Below, one piece after another: positions 37,208 to 47,144 of a stretch of DNA of 64,000 nt. The notes beneath the pieces were generated by a model. It did not search any database. It was not told the origin of the DNA and saw only the letters and a program-made list of their open reading frames with translations. Position 1 is the stretch's first letter, and every line of letters begins with the position of its first letter. Source of the DNA: Variovorax sp. RA8 (lineage in GTDB: Bacteria; Pseudomonadota; Gammaproteobacteria; Burkholderiales; Burkholderiaceae_C); assembly GCF_901827175.1 (NCBI RefSeq), contig NZ_LR594662.1, forward strand, positions 4,588,001 through 4,652,000. Direction: 5' to 3'. The translations under genes and the position numbers were made by a program.

Positions 37208-38278
37208 ATGCGCTGGGACATTTTCTGCAAGGTCATCGACAACCATGGCGACGCCGGCGTGTGCTGGCGGCTGGCCTGCGGGCTCGCGGCCGCCGGCGAC
37301 GCGGTCCGGCTGTGGATCGACGACCCGTCGGCACTGGCATGGATGGCGCCGCAGGGGCACGAGGGGGTCCGCGTGGTCACGTGGACCGAGGCCGGCGCAG
37401 CGCGGGAAGCCGGCGCCGAGCCCCCGCCGGACGTGCTGATCGAGGCCTTCGGCTGCGACCCCGCGCCGGAGCTCGTCGCGCGCTTCGCGGAACCCGTCCC
37501 GCAGGGCACGCCGCGGCGGGTCTGGCTCAATCTCGAATACCTTTCCGCGGAGCCCTACGTCGAACGCCTGCATGGACTGCCTTCGCCCGTGTTCAAGGGC
37601 CCAGGCGCGGGCCTGACGAAGCACTTCTTCTATCCCGGCTTCACCCGCGCGACGGGCGGGCTGCTGCGCGAGGAAGACCTGCCGGCGCGCCGCGCGCGCT
37701 TCGACCGCGCCGCCTGGCTCGCGCAGCAGAACATCCTCTGGAACGGCGAGCGCCTGGTCTGCCTCTTCTGCTACGAACCGCCGGCGCTCGGGGCCCTGCT
37801 GGCACGCTTCGAGCAAGCGGGCGAGCCCACTCGCCTGCTGGTGACCGCCGGACGCGCATCCCGTGCCCTGCCGCCCGGACCCGCCCAGCGCGGCGCGCTG
37901 TCGATCCACTGGCTGCCCTACCTGTCCCAGGCCGATTTCGACCACCTGCTGTGGGCCTGTGACCTGAACTTCGTGCGGGGCGAGGACTCGCTGGTGCGCG
38001 CACTCTGGGCCGGCGCGCCCTTCGTGTGGCAGATCTACGCCCAGGACGACGACGCCCACCACACCAAGCTCGACGCCTTCCTGGACTGGCTGGAGGCTCC
38101 GCCCGTGCTGCGCCGCCTTCACCACCTCTGGAACGGCATGGCCGAGGGGGAACTGCCGGACCTCGGCCCGTCGGCCCTGGCGCCGTGGCAGGCAGCCACG
38201 GCCGCCGCGCGCGATCGGCTGCTCGAACAGGACGGCCTTGTGACTCGATTGCGGCGGTTCGTCGCCCAAAAAAGTTAG
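37208..38278 (+). CDS. earP: EF-P arginine rhamnosyltransferase EarP
   Basis: Inverting GT-B glycosyltransferase that transfers rhamnose from dTDP-rhamnose to Arg32 of EF-P. The 356 residues start [20 protein letters not shown], with the catalytic-region Asp, and contain [20 protein letters not shown] and the nucleotide-binding motif [20 protein letters not shown] followed by [15 protein letters not shown]. It sits 131 bases upstream of efp, the diagnostic gene pair. Growth defects follow loss of either gene in Pseudomonas and Neisseria; here the role is inferred by homology. Confidence 0.96.
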   Translation: MRWDIFCKVIDNHGDAGVCWRLACGLAAAGDAVRLWIDDPSALAWMAPQGHEGVRVVTWTEAGAAREAGAEPPPDVLIEAFGCDPAPELVARFAEPVPQGTPRRVWLNLEYLSAEPYVERLHGLPSPVFKGPGAGLTKHFFYPGFTRATGGLLREEDLPARRARFDRAAWLAQQNILWNGERLVCLFCYEPPALGALLARFEQAGEPTRLLVTAGRASRALPPGPAQRGALSIHWLPYLSQADFDHLLWACDLNFVRGEDSLVRALWAGAPFVWQIYAQDDDAHHTKLDAFLDWLEAPPVLRRLHHLWNGMAEGELPDLGPSALAPWQAATAAARDRLLEQDGLVTRLRRFVAQKS

Positions 38279-38409
38279 AATTGCGGGCTTTGCGGATTTC
38301 CGGCCGGCCTAGCCCAGGTGCCGCTGCATCCGCTGAACCCGCCGCGGTGAATGTGTCAGAGGATCCAGGCCCAGACACACCGAGCGGCCAACATCCAGAG
38401 ACCCTGACT

Positions 38410-38964
38410 ATGAAAATCGCTCAAGAAATCCGCGCCGGCAACGTGATCATGCACGGCAAGGACCCAATGGTCGTGCTCAAGACCGAGTACAGCCGCGGCG
38501 GCCGCAATTCCGCCACCGTGCGCATGAAGCTCAAGAGCCTGATCGCCAACTTCAACACCGAAGTCGTGTTCAAGGCAGATGACAAGATGGAACAGATCGT
38601 GCTCGACAAGAAGGAGTGCACCTACTCCTACTTCGCCGACCCGATGTACGTCTGCATGGACAGCGAGTTCAACCAGTACGAGGTCGAGGCCGAGAACATG
38701 GGTGACGCCCTCAACTACCTCGAGGACGGGATGCCGGTCGAAGTGGTGTTCTACGACGGCAAGGCCATCTCGGTCGAACTGCCCACCAGCGTCGAACGCG
38801 AGATCACCTGGACCGAGCCGGCCGTCAAGGGCGACACCTCGGGCAAGGTGCTGAAGCCCGCCAAGATCGCCACCGGCTTCGAGGTCCCCGTGCCGCTGTT
38901 CGTCTCCCAGGGCGATCGCATCGAGATCGACACCCGCACGGGCGAATACCGCAAGCGCGTCTGA
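38410..38964 (+). CDS. efp: Elongation factor P
   Basis: Ribosome rescue factor that relieves stalling at consecutive prolines. The 184 residues form three beta-barrel domains, beginning [20 protein letters not shown]. The tip of the loop in domain I is SRGGRNSA with arginine at position 32, the rhamnosylation type that requires EarP, not the lysine of the EpmA/B type. The C-terminal signature [20 protein letters not shown] is present. The frame stays open upstream, but this ATG is the family start. Confidence 0.98.
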   Translation: MKIAQEIRAGNVIMHGKDPMVVLKTEYSRGGRNSATVRMKLKSLIANFNTEVVFKADDKMEQIVLDKKECTYSYFADPMYVCMDSEFNQYEVEAENMGDALNYLEDGMPVEVVFYDGKAISVELPTSVEREITWTEPAVKGDTSGKVLKPAKIATGFEVPVPLFVSQGDRIEIDTRTGEYRKRV

Positions 38965-38984
38965 GCGGCTCCCGCATTCGCGTC

Positions 38985-39009
38985 AAGGGCTCCTTCGGGA
39001 GCCTTTTTT
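38985..39009 (+). terminator. Terminator after efp
   Basis: AAGGGCTCC (38985-38993), loop TTC, GGGAGCC (38997-39003) and six T (39004-39009), 20 bases beyond the efp stop. Confidence 0.93.
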
Positions 39010-39145
39010 GCGTACGCTAGACCTCATGGACACCGCCCCTTCTCGAAGGTGACGGGCGTCACGGACGCTTCTGACCGAGCTGCTCCAGGAATGCAGGCCG
39101 GGTCGTGCAGCGCGCACAATCCTAGGCCGATCTCCGCACCAGACC

Positions 39146-40012
39146 ATGCCCAACAACGCACACGACCTCCACAACAAGCGCCTCGCCGACGCCTGGGCCA
39201 CCCTCCAGGCCCATGCGGACAAGGGCCTTCCTCTCAATGCCGATCCCTCGCGACTCGCCTTTGCCGACCCCGAGTTCCTGTTGCGGCGGGAAACGCGCGG
39301 GTTGCGCATGCAGCTCGAGCTGATGAAACCCGACCTCGAGATGCGTGCCCACGGCATCGAGAACACCGTGGTGGTGTTCGGCAGCGCGCGTTTCCGCAGC
39401 GAGGAGGAATCCGGTGCCCTGATCGCCCAGGCCGACGCCGCCGGCGACGCCGTGGCCGCCGCGCGCTGGCGCAGGCTGGCGCGCAGCTCGCACTACTACG
39501 AGAAGGCGCGCGCCCTCGGAAAGCTGATCGCCCAGTACAGCGACGACAAGGACCCGGAAGACAAGCTCTTCGTCTGCACCGGCGGCGGCCCCGGGATCAT
39601 GCAGGCCGCCAACCGCGGCGCCTACGAGGGCGGCGGACTCTCGGTCGGCCTGGCCATCGCGCTGCCGATGGAGGAGGAAGCCAATCCGTACGTCACGCCG
39701 GCGCTGAGCTTCAAGTTCCACTACTTCGCGATCCGCAAGATGCATTTCATGATGCGGGCGAAGGCGCTGGTGGCCTTCCCGGGCGGCTTCGGCACCCTGG
39801 ACGAGCTGTTCGAGGTGATCACGTTGGTCCAGACCCGCAAGGCCCGGCCGGTACCGATCGTGCTCTTCGGCTCTGACTACTGGAAGCAACTGATCAACTT
39901 CGACTTTCTGGCCGAGGAAGGCGTCATCTCCCCCGAGGACGTGAAGCTCATCGAGTACGTGGACACGCCGCTGGACGCGTGGGACGCGATCAAGCGCTTC
40001 TACAAGCTCTGA
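39146..40012 (+). CDS. LOG-family (TIGR00730) Rossmann-fold protein
   Basis: 288-residue protein with the LOG-family motifs GGGPGIMQAANRGAYEGGG and PGGFGTLDELFEVITL (PGGxGTxxE). LOG proteins hydrolyse nucleotide 5'-monophosphates such as AMP or cytokinin ribotides to free base and ribose phosphate; bacterial substrates are often purine nucleotides. This member has an extra N-terminal region of about 60 residues and an insertion before the motif, like the PpnN/YgdH-adjacent long forms rather than short plant LOGs. It is monocistronic, convergent with the MFS gene. Confidence 0.85.
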   Translation: MPNNAHDLHNKRLADAWATLQAHADKGLPLNADPSRLAFADPEFLLRRETRGLRMQLELMKPDLEMRAHGIENTVVVFGSARFRSEEESGALIAQADAAGDAVAAARWRRLARSSHYYEKARALGKLIAQYSDDKDPEDKLFVCTGGGPGIMQAANRGAYEGGGLSVGLAIALPMEEEANPYVTPALSFKFHYFAIRKMHFMMRAKALVAFPGGFGTLDELFEVITLVQTRKARPVPIVLFGSDYWKQLINFDFLAEEGVISPEDVKLIEYVDTPLDAWDAIKRFYKL

Positions 40013-40031
40013 GCGGGACTGGCGCGCGCGG

Positions 40032-40098
40032 GCTCACTGGAGTACCTCGCCCTGGCTGCGGTACGCGCCCCTTCGGAACGGCAGGGGCGGGGGCTCAC
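40032..40098 (-). repeat. Intergenic hairpin repeat, copy A
   Basis: One of two related elements in this window (copy B at 47600-47664). It begins GCTCACTGGAGTACCTCGCC on the plus strand, identical to copy B over 20 bases. It then shares GGCT-n-CGGT, CCTTCGG and a terminal GCTCAC. Two hairpins can form: GTACC/GGTAC with inner GCC/GGC (40042-40064), and GCGCCCC/GGGGCG (40065-40090). The terminal GCTCAC contains the stop codon of the minus-strand MFS gene. Confidence 0.75.
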
Positions 40099-41255
40099 GC
40101 CTTCAGTCCCCAGACCGCCCGCGTCCCCAGCGCCACCACTCCGCCTGCCAGCCAGAACACGCCGCCGACGCCGATCAGCGCACCGATCGACCCGAAAAGC
40201 ATCGGCATGGCGACGCTGGAGGCGTTGATGGCCATGAGCCGCAGCCCGAGCGCTTCGCCGTGCCGCTCGTGCGGGGTGATCTGGTGCAGCATGCTCATGA
40301 CCATCGGCTGCACGGCGCCCAGCGCGAAGCCCAGCACCACCGAGCAGATCCCCATCGCGAGCGCCGAGGACAGCAGCGGGTAGACCGAGAACACCAGCGC
40401 CGTGATCACGGACGACGTGGCGATCACGCTTCGCTCCGACGCGCGGGCGGCGATCAGCGGCAGCACGATGCGGATCACCGCCGCAGCGATGGCAAAGGCG
40501 CCGAGGATGGACCCGATGACCGATGCACCGAGCCCGCGCTCGTGGCCCAGGATGGGCAGCAGGAAGGCATGCACGTCCCAGCTGGAAGATTGCAGCCAGT
40601 TCACGAACAGCAGGCGCCGGAACATGCCTTGGCGCAACAGGTCCCAGGCACGCGGCCTGGCCCCGCCTTCCGCCGGAGCGATGGGGGGCAGCTCCTGCGT
40701 GCGCCGCGCAAAGAACCAGCCGGCGAGTGGCAGCAGTGCCAGCGCGGCGAACGCAATCCGGAAACCCGGCAGATCGGCGGGACTGCGGCCCGCATGGTCG
40801 ATCAGCAGGCCGGCGCCGAAAGGGCCCACGAAATTGGCCACCGCCGGGGCGATCGCCAGCCAGCTGAACACCTGCTTGAGCTGCGCCGGGTTGCTCGCCG
40901 CGCGCCCGACATGGCGCTGCAGCGCGATGACAGCCGCGCCGGTCGCGCCGCCGGTGAGCAGCGCCGACAGGCACAGCACCGGGAACGCGGGCAGGACGGC
41001 CGCCAGCGCGGCTCCCGACGAGGCAGCGATCACCGACAGCATGAGCGGACGCTTGAGCCCGTGCCGGTCGGCAAAGCGCCCGGCCGGCAGCGCCAGGAAC
41101 ACCTGGGTGAGCGCAAACAGCGCGATCAGCAGGCCCACAGCCGCCGCGCTGTAGCCCTGTTGAAGCGCCAGCAACGGCGCGCCGAGACGCATGCCGGTCA
41201 TGGCCGCGTGCAGCAGGATCTGCGCCGCGATCAGGCGCAGCAGTTCACCGCTCAC
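40095..41255 (-). CDS. Major facilitator superfamily transporter
   Basis: 386-residue inner-membrane carrier with twelve predicted hydrophobic segments and the MFS loop motif AGRFADRHGLKRPLMLSV between helices 2 and 3. Substrate unknown; sugar, drug or metabolite efflux are all possible. It starts at GTG (41253-41255) embedded in the rmuC stop (GTGA), so translation is coupled. Its stop lies in a repeat element (40032-40098). Confidence 0.87.
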   Translation of the reverse strand: MSGELLRLIAAQILLHAAMTGMRLGAPLLALQQGYSAAAVGLLIALFALTQVFLALPAGRFADRHGLKRPLMLSVIAASSGAALAAVLPAFPVLCLSALLTGGATGAAVIALQRHVGRAASNPAQLKQVFSWLAIAPAVANFVGPFGAGLLIDHAGRSPADLPGFRIAFAALALLPLAGWFFARRTQELPPIAPAEGGARPRAWDLLRQGMFRRLLFVNWLQSSSWDVHAFLLPILGHERGLGASVIGSILGAFAIAAAVIRIVLPLIAARASERSVIATSSVITALVFSVYPLLSSALAMGICSVVLGFALGAVQPMVMSMLHQITPHERHGEALGLRLMAINASSVAMPMLFGSIGALIGVGGVFWLAGGVVALGTRAVWGLKA

Positions 41256-42601
41256 GTGGCCAGCTCGCCGTCGTCGGCGGCCGGCAGCAGTGCCTGCGAC
41301 TGCGCCTCCGGGAGCGCCTCTACCTTGCGCAGGGCCAGGCGCATCTGCTTGGCGCGGGTGTCGGCCTTGTCGAGCGTGTCGGAGGCCTTGGCCACCTGCT
41401 CCTTGATGCGCGCCACCCATTCGCCGTAGCGCTCGAACTCGGTCTTGACCGCGCCGAGCACCTTCCACACCTCGGAGGCCTGCTGCTCCAGCGCGAGCGT
41501 GCGAAAGCCCATGTGAAGGCTGTTGAGCATCGCCAGCAGCGTGGTCGGCCCCGCCAGCGTCACGCGGTGCTGGCGCTGGATGGCGTCCATCAGCCCGGGA
41601 CGGCGCAGCACCTCGGCATACAGGCTCTCGACCGGCAGGAACAGGATCGCGAAGTCGGTGGTGTGCGGCGCCGCGAGGTAGTTCTCGGCGATCGAGCGCG
41701 CCTCGGTGCGGATGCGCGCCTCCAGCGCGCGAGCCGCGAGCTCCGCAGCGCCGGCGTCGATGCGCTCGTGGGCGTCGAGCAGTCGCTCGTAGTCGTCGCG
41801 CGGGAACTTGGCATCGATGGGGAGCCAGACCGGCGCGCCATCGCTGCCGCGGCCTGGAAAGCGGATCGCGAAATCCACCCGCTGGCCACTGCGCGGCTTG
41901 GTCTCGACCTGCCGGGCGTACTGCTCGGGCGTGAGCACCTGCTCGAGCAGGGCCTCGAGCTGAACCTCGCCGAACACGCCCCGCGTCTTCACGTTGGTCA
42001 ACACGCGCTGCAGGCTGCCGACGCCGACCGCCAGCGTCTGCATCTCGCCCAGGCCCTTGTGCACCTGCTCCAGGCGGTCGGCCACCTGCTTGAAGCTCTC
42101 GCCCAGCCGGGCTTCAAGCGTGCTCTGCAGCTTCTCGTCGACGGTCTTGCGCATCTCGTCGAGCTTGGCGGTGTTGCTCTGCTGGAGCTGCGCAAGCTGG
42201 GTCTCCATGGTCGCGCGCACCTCGGCCAGCCGTCGGGCATTCGACTCGGACAGCCCCTGCAGCTGGGTATTGAGCGTGTCGGCCAGTGTCTTCTGCAGGA
42301 GGGACAGCTGCTGCGCGAAGGCATCGATCTGCGCGTTCTGCGTGCGCGTGGCCTCGGCCCCCTGCTGCACCAGCGCCTGCTGGAACGTGGCAAAGGCCTG
42401 GCTGGTCTCCTGCCGCGCGCCACGCGAGGACTCACCGATCTCGTGCCGCAGCTCACGCTCGATGCGCTCGTTGGCCGCGCCGAGCGTGGCGACCAGGGTG
42501 CTGTGGTCGGGAGCTGGCGGCTTGCGCAGCAGCAGCCAGAGCAGCAGGACGATGTTGAGCGCCGCGAGGCCGATCAGGATCCAGGTTTCCGGCACAGGCA
42601 T
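41252..42601 (-). CDS. rmuC: DNA recombination protein RmuC
   Basis: 449-residue protein that limits inversions at short inverted repeats; it has a PD-(D/E)xK-like nuclease fold. An N-terminal membrane helix (about 6-26, WILIGLAALNIVLLLWLLLR) is followed by a long coiled coil (about 45-215). The conserved RmuC domain contains GVFGEVQLEALLEQVLTPEQ, WLPIDAKFPRDDYERLLDA and TDFAILFLPVESLYAEVLRR. It lies between the 2-hydroxyacid dehydrogenase (7-base gap) and the MFS gene (overlap) in a tight minus-strand run. Confidence 0.95.
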   Translation of the reverse strand: MPVPETWILIGLAALNIVLLLWLLLRKPPAPDHSTLVATLGAANERIERELRHEIGESSRGARQETSQAFATFQQALVQQGAEATRTQNAQIDAFAQQLSLLQKTLADTLNTQLQGLSESNARRLAEVRATMETQLAQLQQSNTAKLDEMRKTVDEKLQSTLEARLGESFKQVADRLEQVHKGLGEMQTLAVGVGSLQRVLTNVKTRGVFGEVQLEALLEQVLTPEQYARQVETKPRSGQRVDFAIRFPGRGSDGAPVWLPIDAKFPRDDYERLLDAHERIDAGAAELAARALEARIRTEARSIAENYLAAPHTTDFAILFLPVESLYAEVLRRPGLMDAIQRQHRVTLAGPTTLLAMLNSLHMGFRTLALEQQASEVWKVLGAVKTEFERYGEWVARIKEQVAKASDTLDKADTRAKQMRLALRKVEALPEAQSQALLPAADDGELAT

Positions 42602-42608
42602 GACGGGT

Positions 42609-43595
42609 CTATTTGCCTCCCAGTACTGCGGGATTGAGGGGGGTGACCGGCTTGCCGTGGACCAGGAATCCGACCAGGTTGTCCGCCGCCAGCTCAGCCA
42701 TCGCGCGCCGCGTCGGGATGGTGGCGCTCGCGATATGGGGCGTGAGCACGACGTTCGGGACCTGGAGCAGCGCCGGATGCACCTTGGGCTCGCCCTCGAA
42801 CACGTCCAGCCCCGCCGCCGCGATGCGCCTGTCGCGCAGCGCCTGCGCCAGTGCCGCATCGTCCACGATGCCGCCGCGGGCGATGTTGACCAGCGTGGCC
42901 GTCGGCTTCATCAGGGCCAGCTCGGCGGCGCCGACGGTGTGATGCGAGGCGGGCGAGTAGGGCACCACGAGCACCACGTGGTCGGCCGTCTTCAGCAGCT
43001 CTTCCTTGCTCACGTAGCTGGCCTTGCACTCGGCCTCGAGCCGCGCGTCGAGCCGCGAGCGGTTGTGGTAGATCACCTTCATGCCGAAGCCGTGCGCGCC
43101 GCGCCTGGCAATGCCCTGGCCGATGCGCCCCATGCCGATGATGCCCAGGGTGGCGCCGTGGATGTCAGAGCCGGCGAACATGTCGTAGCTCCACTTCTCC
43201 CACTTGCCGGCGCGCAGGAAATGCTCGCTTTCGGTGATGCGGCGCGCGGTGGCCATCATGAGCGCGAAGCCGAAGTCGGCCGTGGTCTCGGTCAGCACGT
43301 CGGGCGCGTTGGTGGCGAGCACGCCGCGGGCGGTCATCGCGTCGACATCGAAGTTGTTGTAGCCGACCGCCATGTTGGCGCAGATCTTCAGCTCGGGGCA
43401 GGCGGCCAGCACCTCGGCATCGATGCGCTCGCTGCCGGTGGTGAAGGCGCCCTGCTTGCCCTGGAGCTTCTGGATCAGCTCGGCCTTGCTCCAGCTCTGG
43501 TCGTCCTGGTTGGACTCGACCTCGAAGTGCGCTTCCAGCCGGGCGATGGTTTCGGGAAAGACCGAACGGGCGACGAGGATCTTGGGTTTGCTCAT
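42609..43595 (-). CDS. D-2-hydroxyacid dehydrogenase (glyoxylate/hydroxypyruvate reductase type)
   Basis: 328-residue NAD(P)-dependent reductase. The Rossmann motif is GIIGMGRIGQGIARRG. The catalytic triad is seen as Arg in NIARGGIVDDAALAQAL, Glu in LDVFEGEP and His in TPHIASAT. The sequence resembles the GhrB/GyaR branch, which reduces glyoxylate and hydroxypyruvate, but other 2-ketoacids are possible. It lies 2 bases after the antiporter gene and 7 bases before rmuC. Confidence 0.9.
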   Translation of the reverse strand: MSKPKILVARSVFPETIARLEAHFEVESNQDDQSWSKAELIQKLQGKQGAFTTGSERIDAEVLAACPELKICANMAVGYNNFDVDAMTARGVLATNAPDVLTETTADFGFALMMATARRITESEHFLRAGKWEKWSYDMFAGSDIHGATLGIIGMGRIGQGIARRGAHGFGMKVIYHNRSRLDARLEAECKASYVSKEELLKTADHVVLVVPYSPASHHTVGAAELALMKPTATLVNIARGGIVDDAALAQALRDRRIAAAGLDVFEGEPKVHPALLQVPNVVLTPHIASATIPTRRAMAELAADNLVGFLVHGKPVTPLNPAVLGGK

Positions 43596-43597
43596 GA

Positions 43598-45028
43598 TCA
43601 ACGAAAGAAGATGAAGGTGGAGAGGATGAACAGCGGCACCAGGATGGCGCCCGACCACATCATGTAGCCGAAGAAGCTCGGCATGCGCACGCCGCGGCTT
43701 TCCGCGATGGCCTTGACCATCAGGTTGGGCGCATTGCCGATGTAGGTGTTCGCGCCCATGAACACGGCGCCGGCCGAAATCGCGGCCAGGGTCGACCCAT
43801 AGGTGTTCATGAGTGCCTGCGCATCACCGCCCGCCGTGTTGAAGAACACGAGGTAAGTGGGTGCATTGTCGAGGAAGGAGCTGAGCGCGCCGGTGGCCCA
43901 GAAGTACATCGCGGGATCGGGCTGGCCGTCGGGCCGCGTCACGGCCGAGACGACGGCGCCGAAGGGTCCCTGGACGCCCGCCTTGAGCATCGCGATCACC
44001 GGGATGATGGTGAGGAAGATCCCGGCGAAGAGCTTCGCCACCTCCGCCATCGGCGCCCAGCCGAACTGGTTGTCGGCATGCACCTGGGGCGCGGTGATCC
44101 TGAGCGAGAGCAGCGTGGTCGCGACCAGGCCGATGTCGCGCACGATGCCCGGCAAACCCACCCGGGTCCCGTGAACGTCGAAGCTGATGGGCGATTTCCA
44201 GAGGCCGCTCATCAGCACCAGGCAGACGATTCCGCCCAACAGCCAGAAATTGGCCGCGCCATCGAAGCCGAGGCGGCGCGTGTCGGGAGTGGGATCGAAG
44301 GGCAGCACGCCCTCCTTGCGGTAGTACCAGCGGTCGAGCGCATGGAACAGCGCCAGCAGGATCCCGACGATGAACAGGGTTTCGGGCAGGATGTTGCGCG
44401 CCGTCCAGAAGAATTCCACCCCCTTCAGGAAGCCCAGGAACAACGGCGGATCGCCCAGTGGCGTCAGCGAGCCGCCCACGTTGGAGACGATGAAGATGAA
44501 GAACACGACCACGTGCACGCGGTGCCGCCGGTTGTCGTTGGCGCGGATCAGCGGCCGGATCAGCAGCATGGAGGCGCCGGTCGTGCCCATCAGGCTCGCG
44601 AGCACCGCGCCGATCGCCAGGATCGCGGTGTTGAGTCCTGGCGTGCCGTGGAGGTTGCCGCGGATGTGGATGCCGCCGGCGACGACGAACAGCGCGGTCA
44701 GGAGAATGATGAAGGGGACATACTCGGCCAGCAGCGCATGCAGCAGCTGGGCGGCGGCCAGGCTCACACCGTGGATGGCCGCGAAAGGCAGCAGGAAGGC
44801 CAGCGCCCAGCCCGCGGAAACCTTGCCGTAGTGGTGGTGCCAGAACGAAGGCACCAGAAGTGGCATCAGCGCGATCGACAGCAGGATGCCGGCGAAGGGC
44901 AAGCCCCACCATGCAGACAAACCGCCACCGTCGAACTCGGCTGCGAAGGCGGTGACAGGTAACAGGGCAGGAAGCGCAACGGAGACCAGCAGGCGGAGGA
45001 ATCTGGTGGGCGCGTACGAAGCTGTCAT
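43598..45028 (-). CDS. NhaD-type sodium:proton antiporter
   Basis: 476-residue polytopic membrane protein of the ion transporter superfamily. A cleavable or anchoring N-terminal segment is followed by 11-13 hydrophobic helices. It contains [20 protein letters not shown] and [17 protein letters not shown], the paired motifs with conserved Asp/Asn residues seen in NhaD-like transporters. It probably exchanges Na+ or Li+ for H+. The ATG at 45028 overlaps the pncB stop (ATGA). Confidence 0.88.
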   Translation of the reverse strand: MTASYAPTRFLRLLVSVALPALLPVTAFAAEFDGGGLSAWWGLPFAGILLSIALMPLLVPSFWHHHYGKVSAGWALAFLLPFAAIHGVSLAAAQLLHALLAEYVPFIILLTALFVVAGGIHIRGNLHGTPGLNTAILAIGAVLASLMGTTGASMLLIRPLIRANDNRRHRVHVVVFFIFIVSNVGGSLTPLGDPPLFLGFLKGVEFFWTARNILPETLFIVGILLALFHALDRWYYRKEGVLPFDPTPDTRRLGFDGAANFWLLGGIVCLVLMSGLWKSPISFDVHGTRVGLPGIVRDIGLVATTLLSLRITAPQVHADNQFGWAPMAEVAKLFAGIFLTIIPVIAMLKAGVQGPFGAVVSAVTRPDGQPDPAMYFWATGALSSFLDNAPTYLVFFNTAGGDAQALMNTYGSTLAAISAGAVFMGANTYIGNAPNLMVKAIAESRGVRMPSFFGYMMWSGAILVPLFILSTFIFFR

Positions 45029-46236
45029 GCGGGCTGGGCAATCTCGAAGACCTGGCGCAGGTAGGCCAGGTAGCGCTCGTCGTCGCACATGTTCTTGGAA
45101 GGCGTGTCGGACAGCTTGGCCACGGGCTGGTCGTTGCAGCGAACCATCTTGATCACGATCTGCAGCGGCTCGTACCCCAGGTCATTGGTGAGATTGGTGC
45201 CGATGCCGAAGGCGAGCTGGCAGCGGCCGCGGAACTGCTGGTAGAGCTCGATGGTGCGCGGGACCGTCAGGCTGTCGCTGAAGATCAGGGTCTTGGTACG
45301 CGGATCGACGCGGTTGGCGGCGTAGTGGGCGAGCATGCGCTCCCCCCACTGGAAGGGATCGCCGCTGTCGTGCCGGGCGCCGTCGAACAGCTTGCAGAAG
45401 TACAGGTCGAAGTCGCGCAGGAAGGCGGTCATGCCGTAGACGTCCGACAGCGCGATCCCCAGGTCGCCCCGGTACTCGCGCGCCCAGGACTCAAAGCCGA
45501 AGACCTGGCTGTCGCGCAGGCGAGGACCCAGCGCCTGGCAGGCCTGGAGGTACTCGTGCGCCATGGTGCCCAGCGGGATCAGGCCGAGCTTCATGGCATA
45601 GAGCACGTTGCTGGTGCCGGCGAACTGCGGCGATCTCTCGAGGCTGCGCTGCGGCGGCGAGGTTACTGGGCCGAGCCGGGCGCTGAGGGTACGCAGCACC
45701 TCCTCGTGCCAATCCTTCGAGAACCGGCGGCGGGTGCCGTAGTCGGCGATCTTCAGGTCCTGCAGCCCCTGTTCCTGCAACTGCGTCAACTTGGTCTCGA
45801 GGCGCCGGCGGCCCTCGGCGATATCGGGCCTGGGCTGGGTGCTCCGGAAGTAGACCTCGTTGACGATCGCCAGCACCGGAATCTCGAACAGGATGGTGTG
45901 CAGCCAGGGCCCCTCGATGCGGATGTCGAGCTCCCCTGAGGCCAGCGGAGTGATCTTGATGTATTTCTCGTTGAGGCGGAACAGCCCGAGAAAGTCGACG
46001 AAGTCGCTCTTGATGAAGCGCATCGATCGCAGATAGCTCAGCTCCGCATCACGGAACTGCAGCGAGCACAGGTGGCGAACCTCCTCGCGGATCTGCGAGG
46101 CGAACTGTGCCAGATCGATGTCTGCATTGCGGCACTTGAAGCGGTACTCCACGCGCGCGCCCGGAAAGTGGTGCAGCACCACCTGCATCATCGTGAACTT
46201 GTAGAGGTCGGTGTCGAGCAGGCTGTGGATGATCAT
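45025..46236 (-). CDS. pncB: Nicotinate phosphoribosyltransferase
   Basis: First enzyme of the Preiss-Handler NAD salvage route: nicotinate + PRPP + ATP to nicotinate mononucleotide. The 403 residues start [20 protein letters not shown] and contain the phosphohistidine region [15 protein letters not shown], the PRPP-binding part [20 protein letters not shown] and [12 protein letters not shown]. It is first of the five-gene minus-strand run that continues to the MFS gene. Confidence 0.96.
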   Translation of the reverse strand: MIIHSLLDTDLYKFTMMQVVLHHFPGARVEYRFKCRNADIDLAQFASQIREEVRHLCSLQFRDAELSYLRSMRFIKSDFVDFLGLFRLNEKYIKITPLASGELDIRIEGPWLHTILFEIPVLAIVNEVYFRSTQPRPDIAEGRRRLETKLTQLQEQGLQDLKIADYGTRRRFSKDWHEEVLRTLSARLGPVTSPPQRSLERSPQFAGTSNVLYAMKLGLIPLGTMAHEYLQACQALGPRLRDSQVFGFESWAREYRGDLGIALSDVYGMTAFLRDFDLYFCKLFDGARHDSGDPFQWGERMLAHYAANRVDPRTKTLIFSDSLTVPRTIELYQQFRGRCQLAFGIGTNLTNDLGYEPLQIVIKMVRCNDQPVAKLSDTPSKNMCDDERYLAYLRQVFEIAQPA

Positions 46237-46425
46237 GATGATGCGGCGCGCTGGTGTCCTGTTGCTGCGTGCGTCCGATTATCACGGGGCACGTCGGCAT
46301 GTGCCTACGGCCCCTTCCCCGAGCGTCCTACCGCTGGATCCGGACCTGCAAGCCAGAGTCATTCCACGCCGGCCAGCAAGCAATCGGTCAGCGACAAAAA
46401 CCCCTCATTTGAAGGAGATAGGTCA

Positions 46426-46659
46426 ATGAACAAAGACACCATCGAAGGCAACTGGAAGCAGCTCAAAGGCAAGGTCAAGGAGCAGTGGGGCAAGCTGACC
46501 GACGACGACTTCGATGTCATCGCTGGGAAGCGCGACCAGTTGCTCGGACGCATCCAGGAACGCCACGGCATCAGCCGGGACGAAGCCGAAAAGCAGGTCA
46601 AGGACTGGGAGACACGCGAGGGCCGCACGCCCGAGGCGCTCTGGTTCGAGAAGTATTGA
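46426..46659 (+). CDS. CsbD-like stress protein
   Basis: 77-residue hydrophilic protein of the CsbD family, beginning MNKDTIEGNWKQLKGKVKEQ and continuing WGKLTDDDFDVIAGKRDQLL. CsbD/YjbJ proteins are among the most abundant general-stress proteins but have no agreed biochemical function. A strong GAAGGAGA site precedes the ATG. It is 25 bases upstream of a periplasmic Cys-repeat protein and likely co-transcribed with it. Confidence 0.93.
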   Translation: MNKDTIEGNWKQLKGKVKEQWGKLTDDDFDVIAGKRDQLLGRIQERHGISRDEAEKQVKDWETREGRTPEALWFEKY

Positions 46660-46684
46660 TCTGGCAACACCAAGGAGCAAATCC

Positions 46685-47092
46685 ATGAAAAAACATCTGC
46701 TTATGCTCGCAATTGCCTCGTCATGCCTGGTGGCGACGCAGGCCAGCGCGATGACCCAGGACGAATACAAGGCCGCCAAGGAAAGGATCGAGGCGTCCTA
46801 CAAGGCGGACAAGGCCAAATGCGACCCCATGAAGGACAACGCGAAGGACGTCTGCCAGAAGGAAGCCAAGGGCAAGGAGAACGTGGCCAAGGCTGAACTC
46901 GAGCAGCAATACAAGCCCAGCGACTCCAACGCCCGCAAGGTCGAGGAAGAAAAGGTGAAAGCCACCTACGAGGTCGCCAAGGAAAAATGCGACGACCAGA
47001 AGGGTGACGCCAAGAGCGCTTGCGAGAAGCAGGCCAAGGCCGACGAGACCAAAGCCAAGGCGGATATCAAGGCGATGCATGCGAAGAAGTGA
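46685..47092 (+). CDS. Periplasmic lysine-rich protein with duplicated Cys-x10-Cys modules
   Basis: 135-residue precursor. A signal peptide is probably cleaved after ASA22. The mature part is almost all helix-forming Lys/Ala/Glu/Asp and is made of two repeats of about 41 residues. The first contains KCDPMKDNAKDVCQKEAKGK (C46, C57) and the second KCDDQKGDAKSACEKQAKAD (C102, C113). The identical spacing suggests disulfide-stapled helical hairpins. I know no function; similar proteins occur beside CsbD genes in Burkholderiales, by recollection only. Confidence 0.8.
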   Translation: MKKHLLMLAIASSCLVATQASAMTQDEYKAAKERIEASYKADKAKCDPMKDNAKDVCQKEAKGKENVAKAELEQQYKPSDSNARKVEEEKVKATYEVAKEKCDDQKGDAKSACEKQAKADETKAKADIKAMHAKK

Positions 47093-47118
47093 CGGGCGCC
47101 CGGCGCCACGTTGACAAG

Positions 47119-47144
47119 AACGGCGCCCGAGGGCGCCGTTTTTT
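47119..47144. terminator. Bidirectional terminator
   Basis: AACGGCGCCC (47119-47128), 2-base loop, GGGCGCCGTT (47131-47140) and four further T. It sits between convergent genes; the minus-strand thioesterase stop begins at its edge. Confidence 0.92.

Noticed and set aside
33683..38269. 1528-codon open frame on the minus strand
   Set aside because: The reading frame happens to stay open through uvrC, pgsA and the EamA gene region. Only its last part (33683-34570) has family motifs; the rest lies out of frame over uvrC and pgsA, or antisense to earP.
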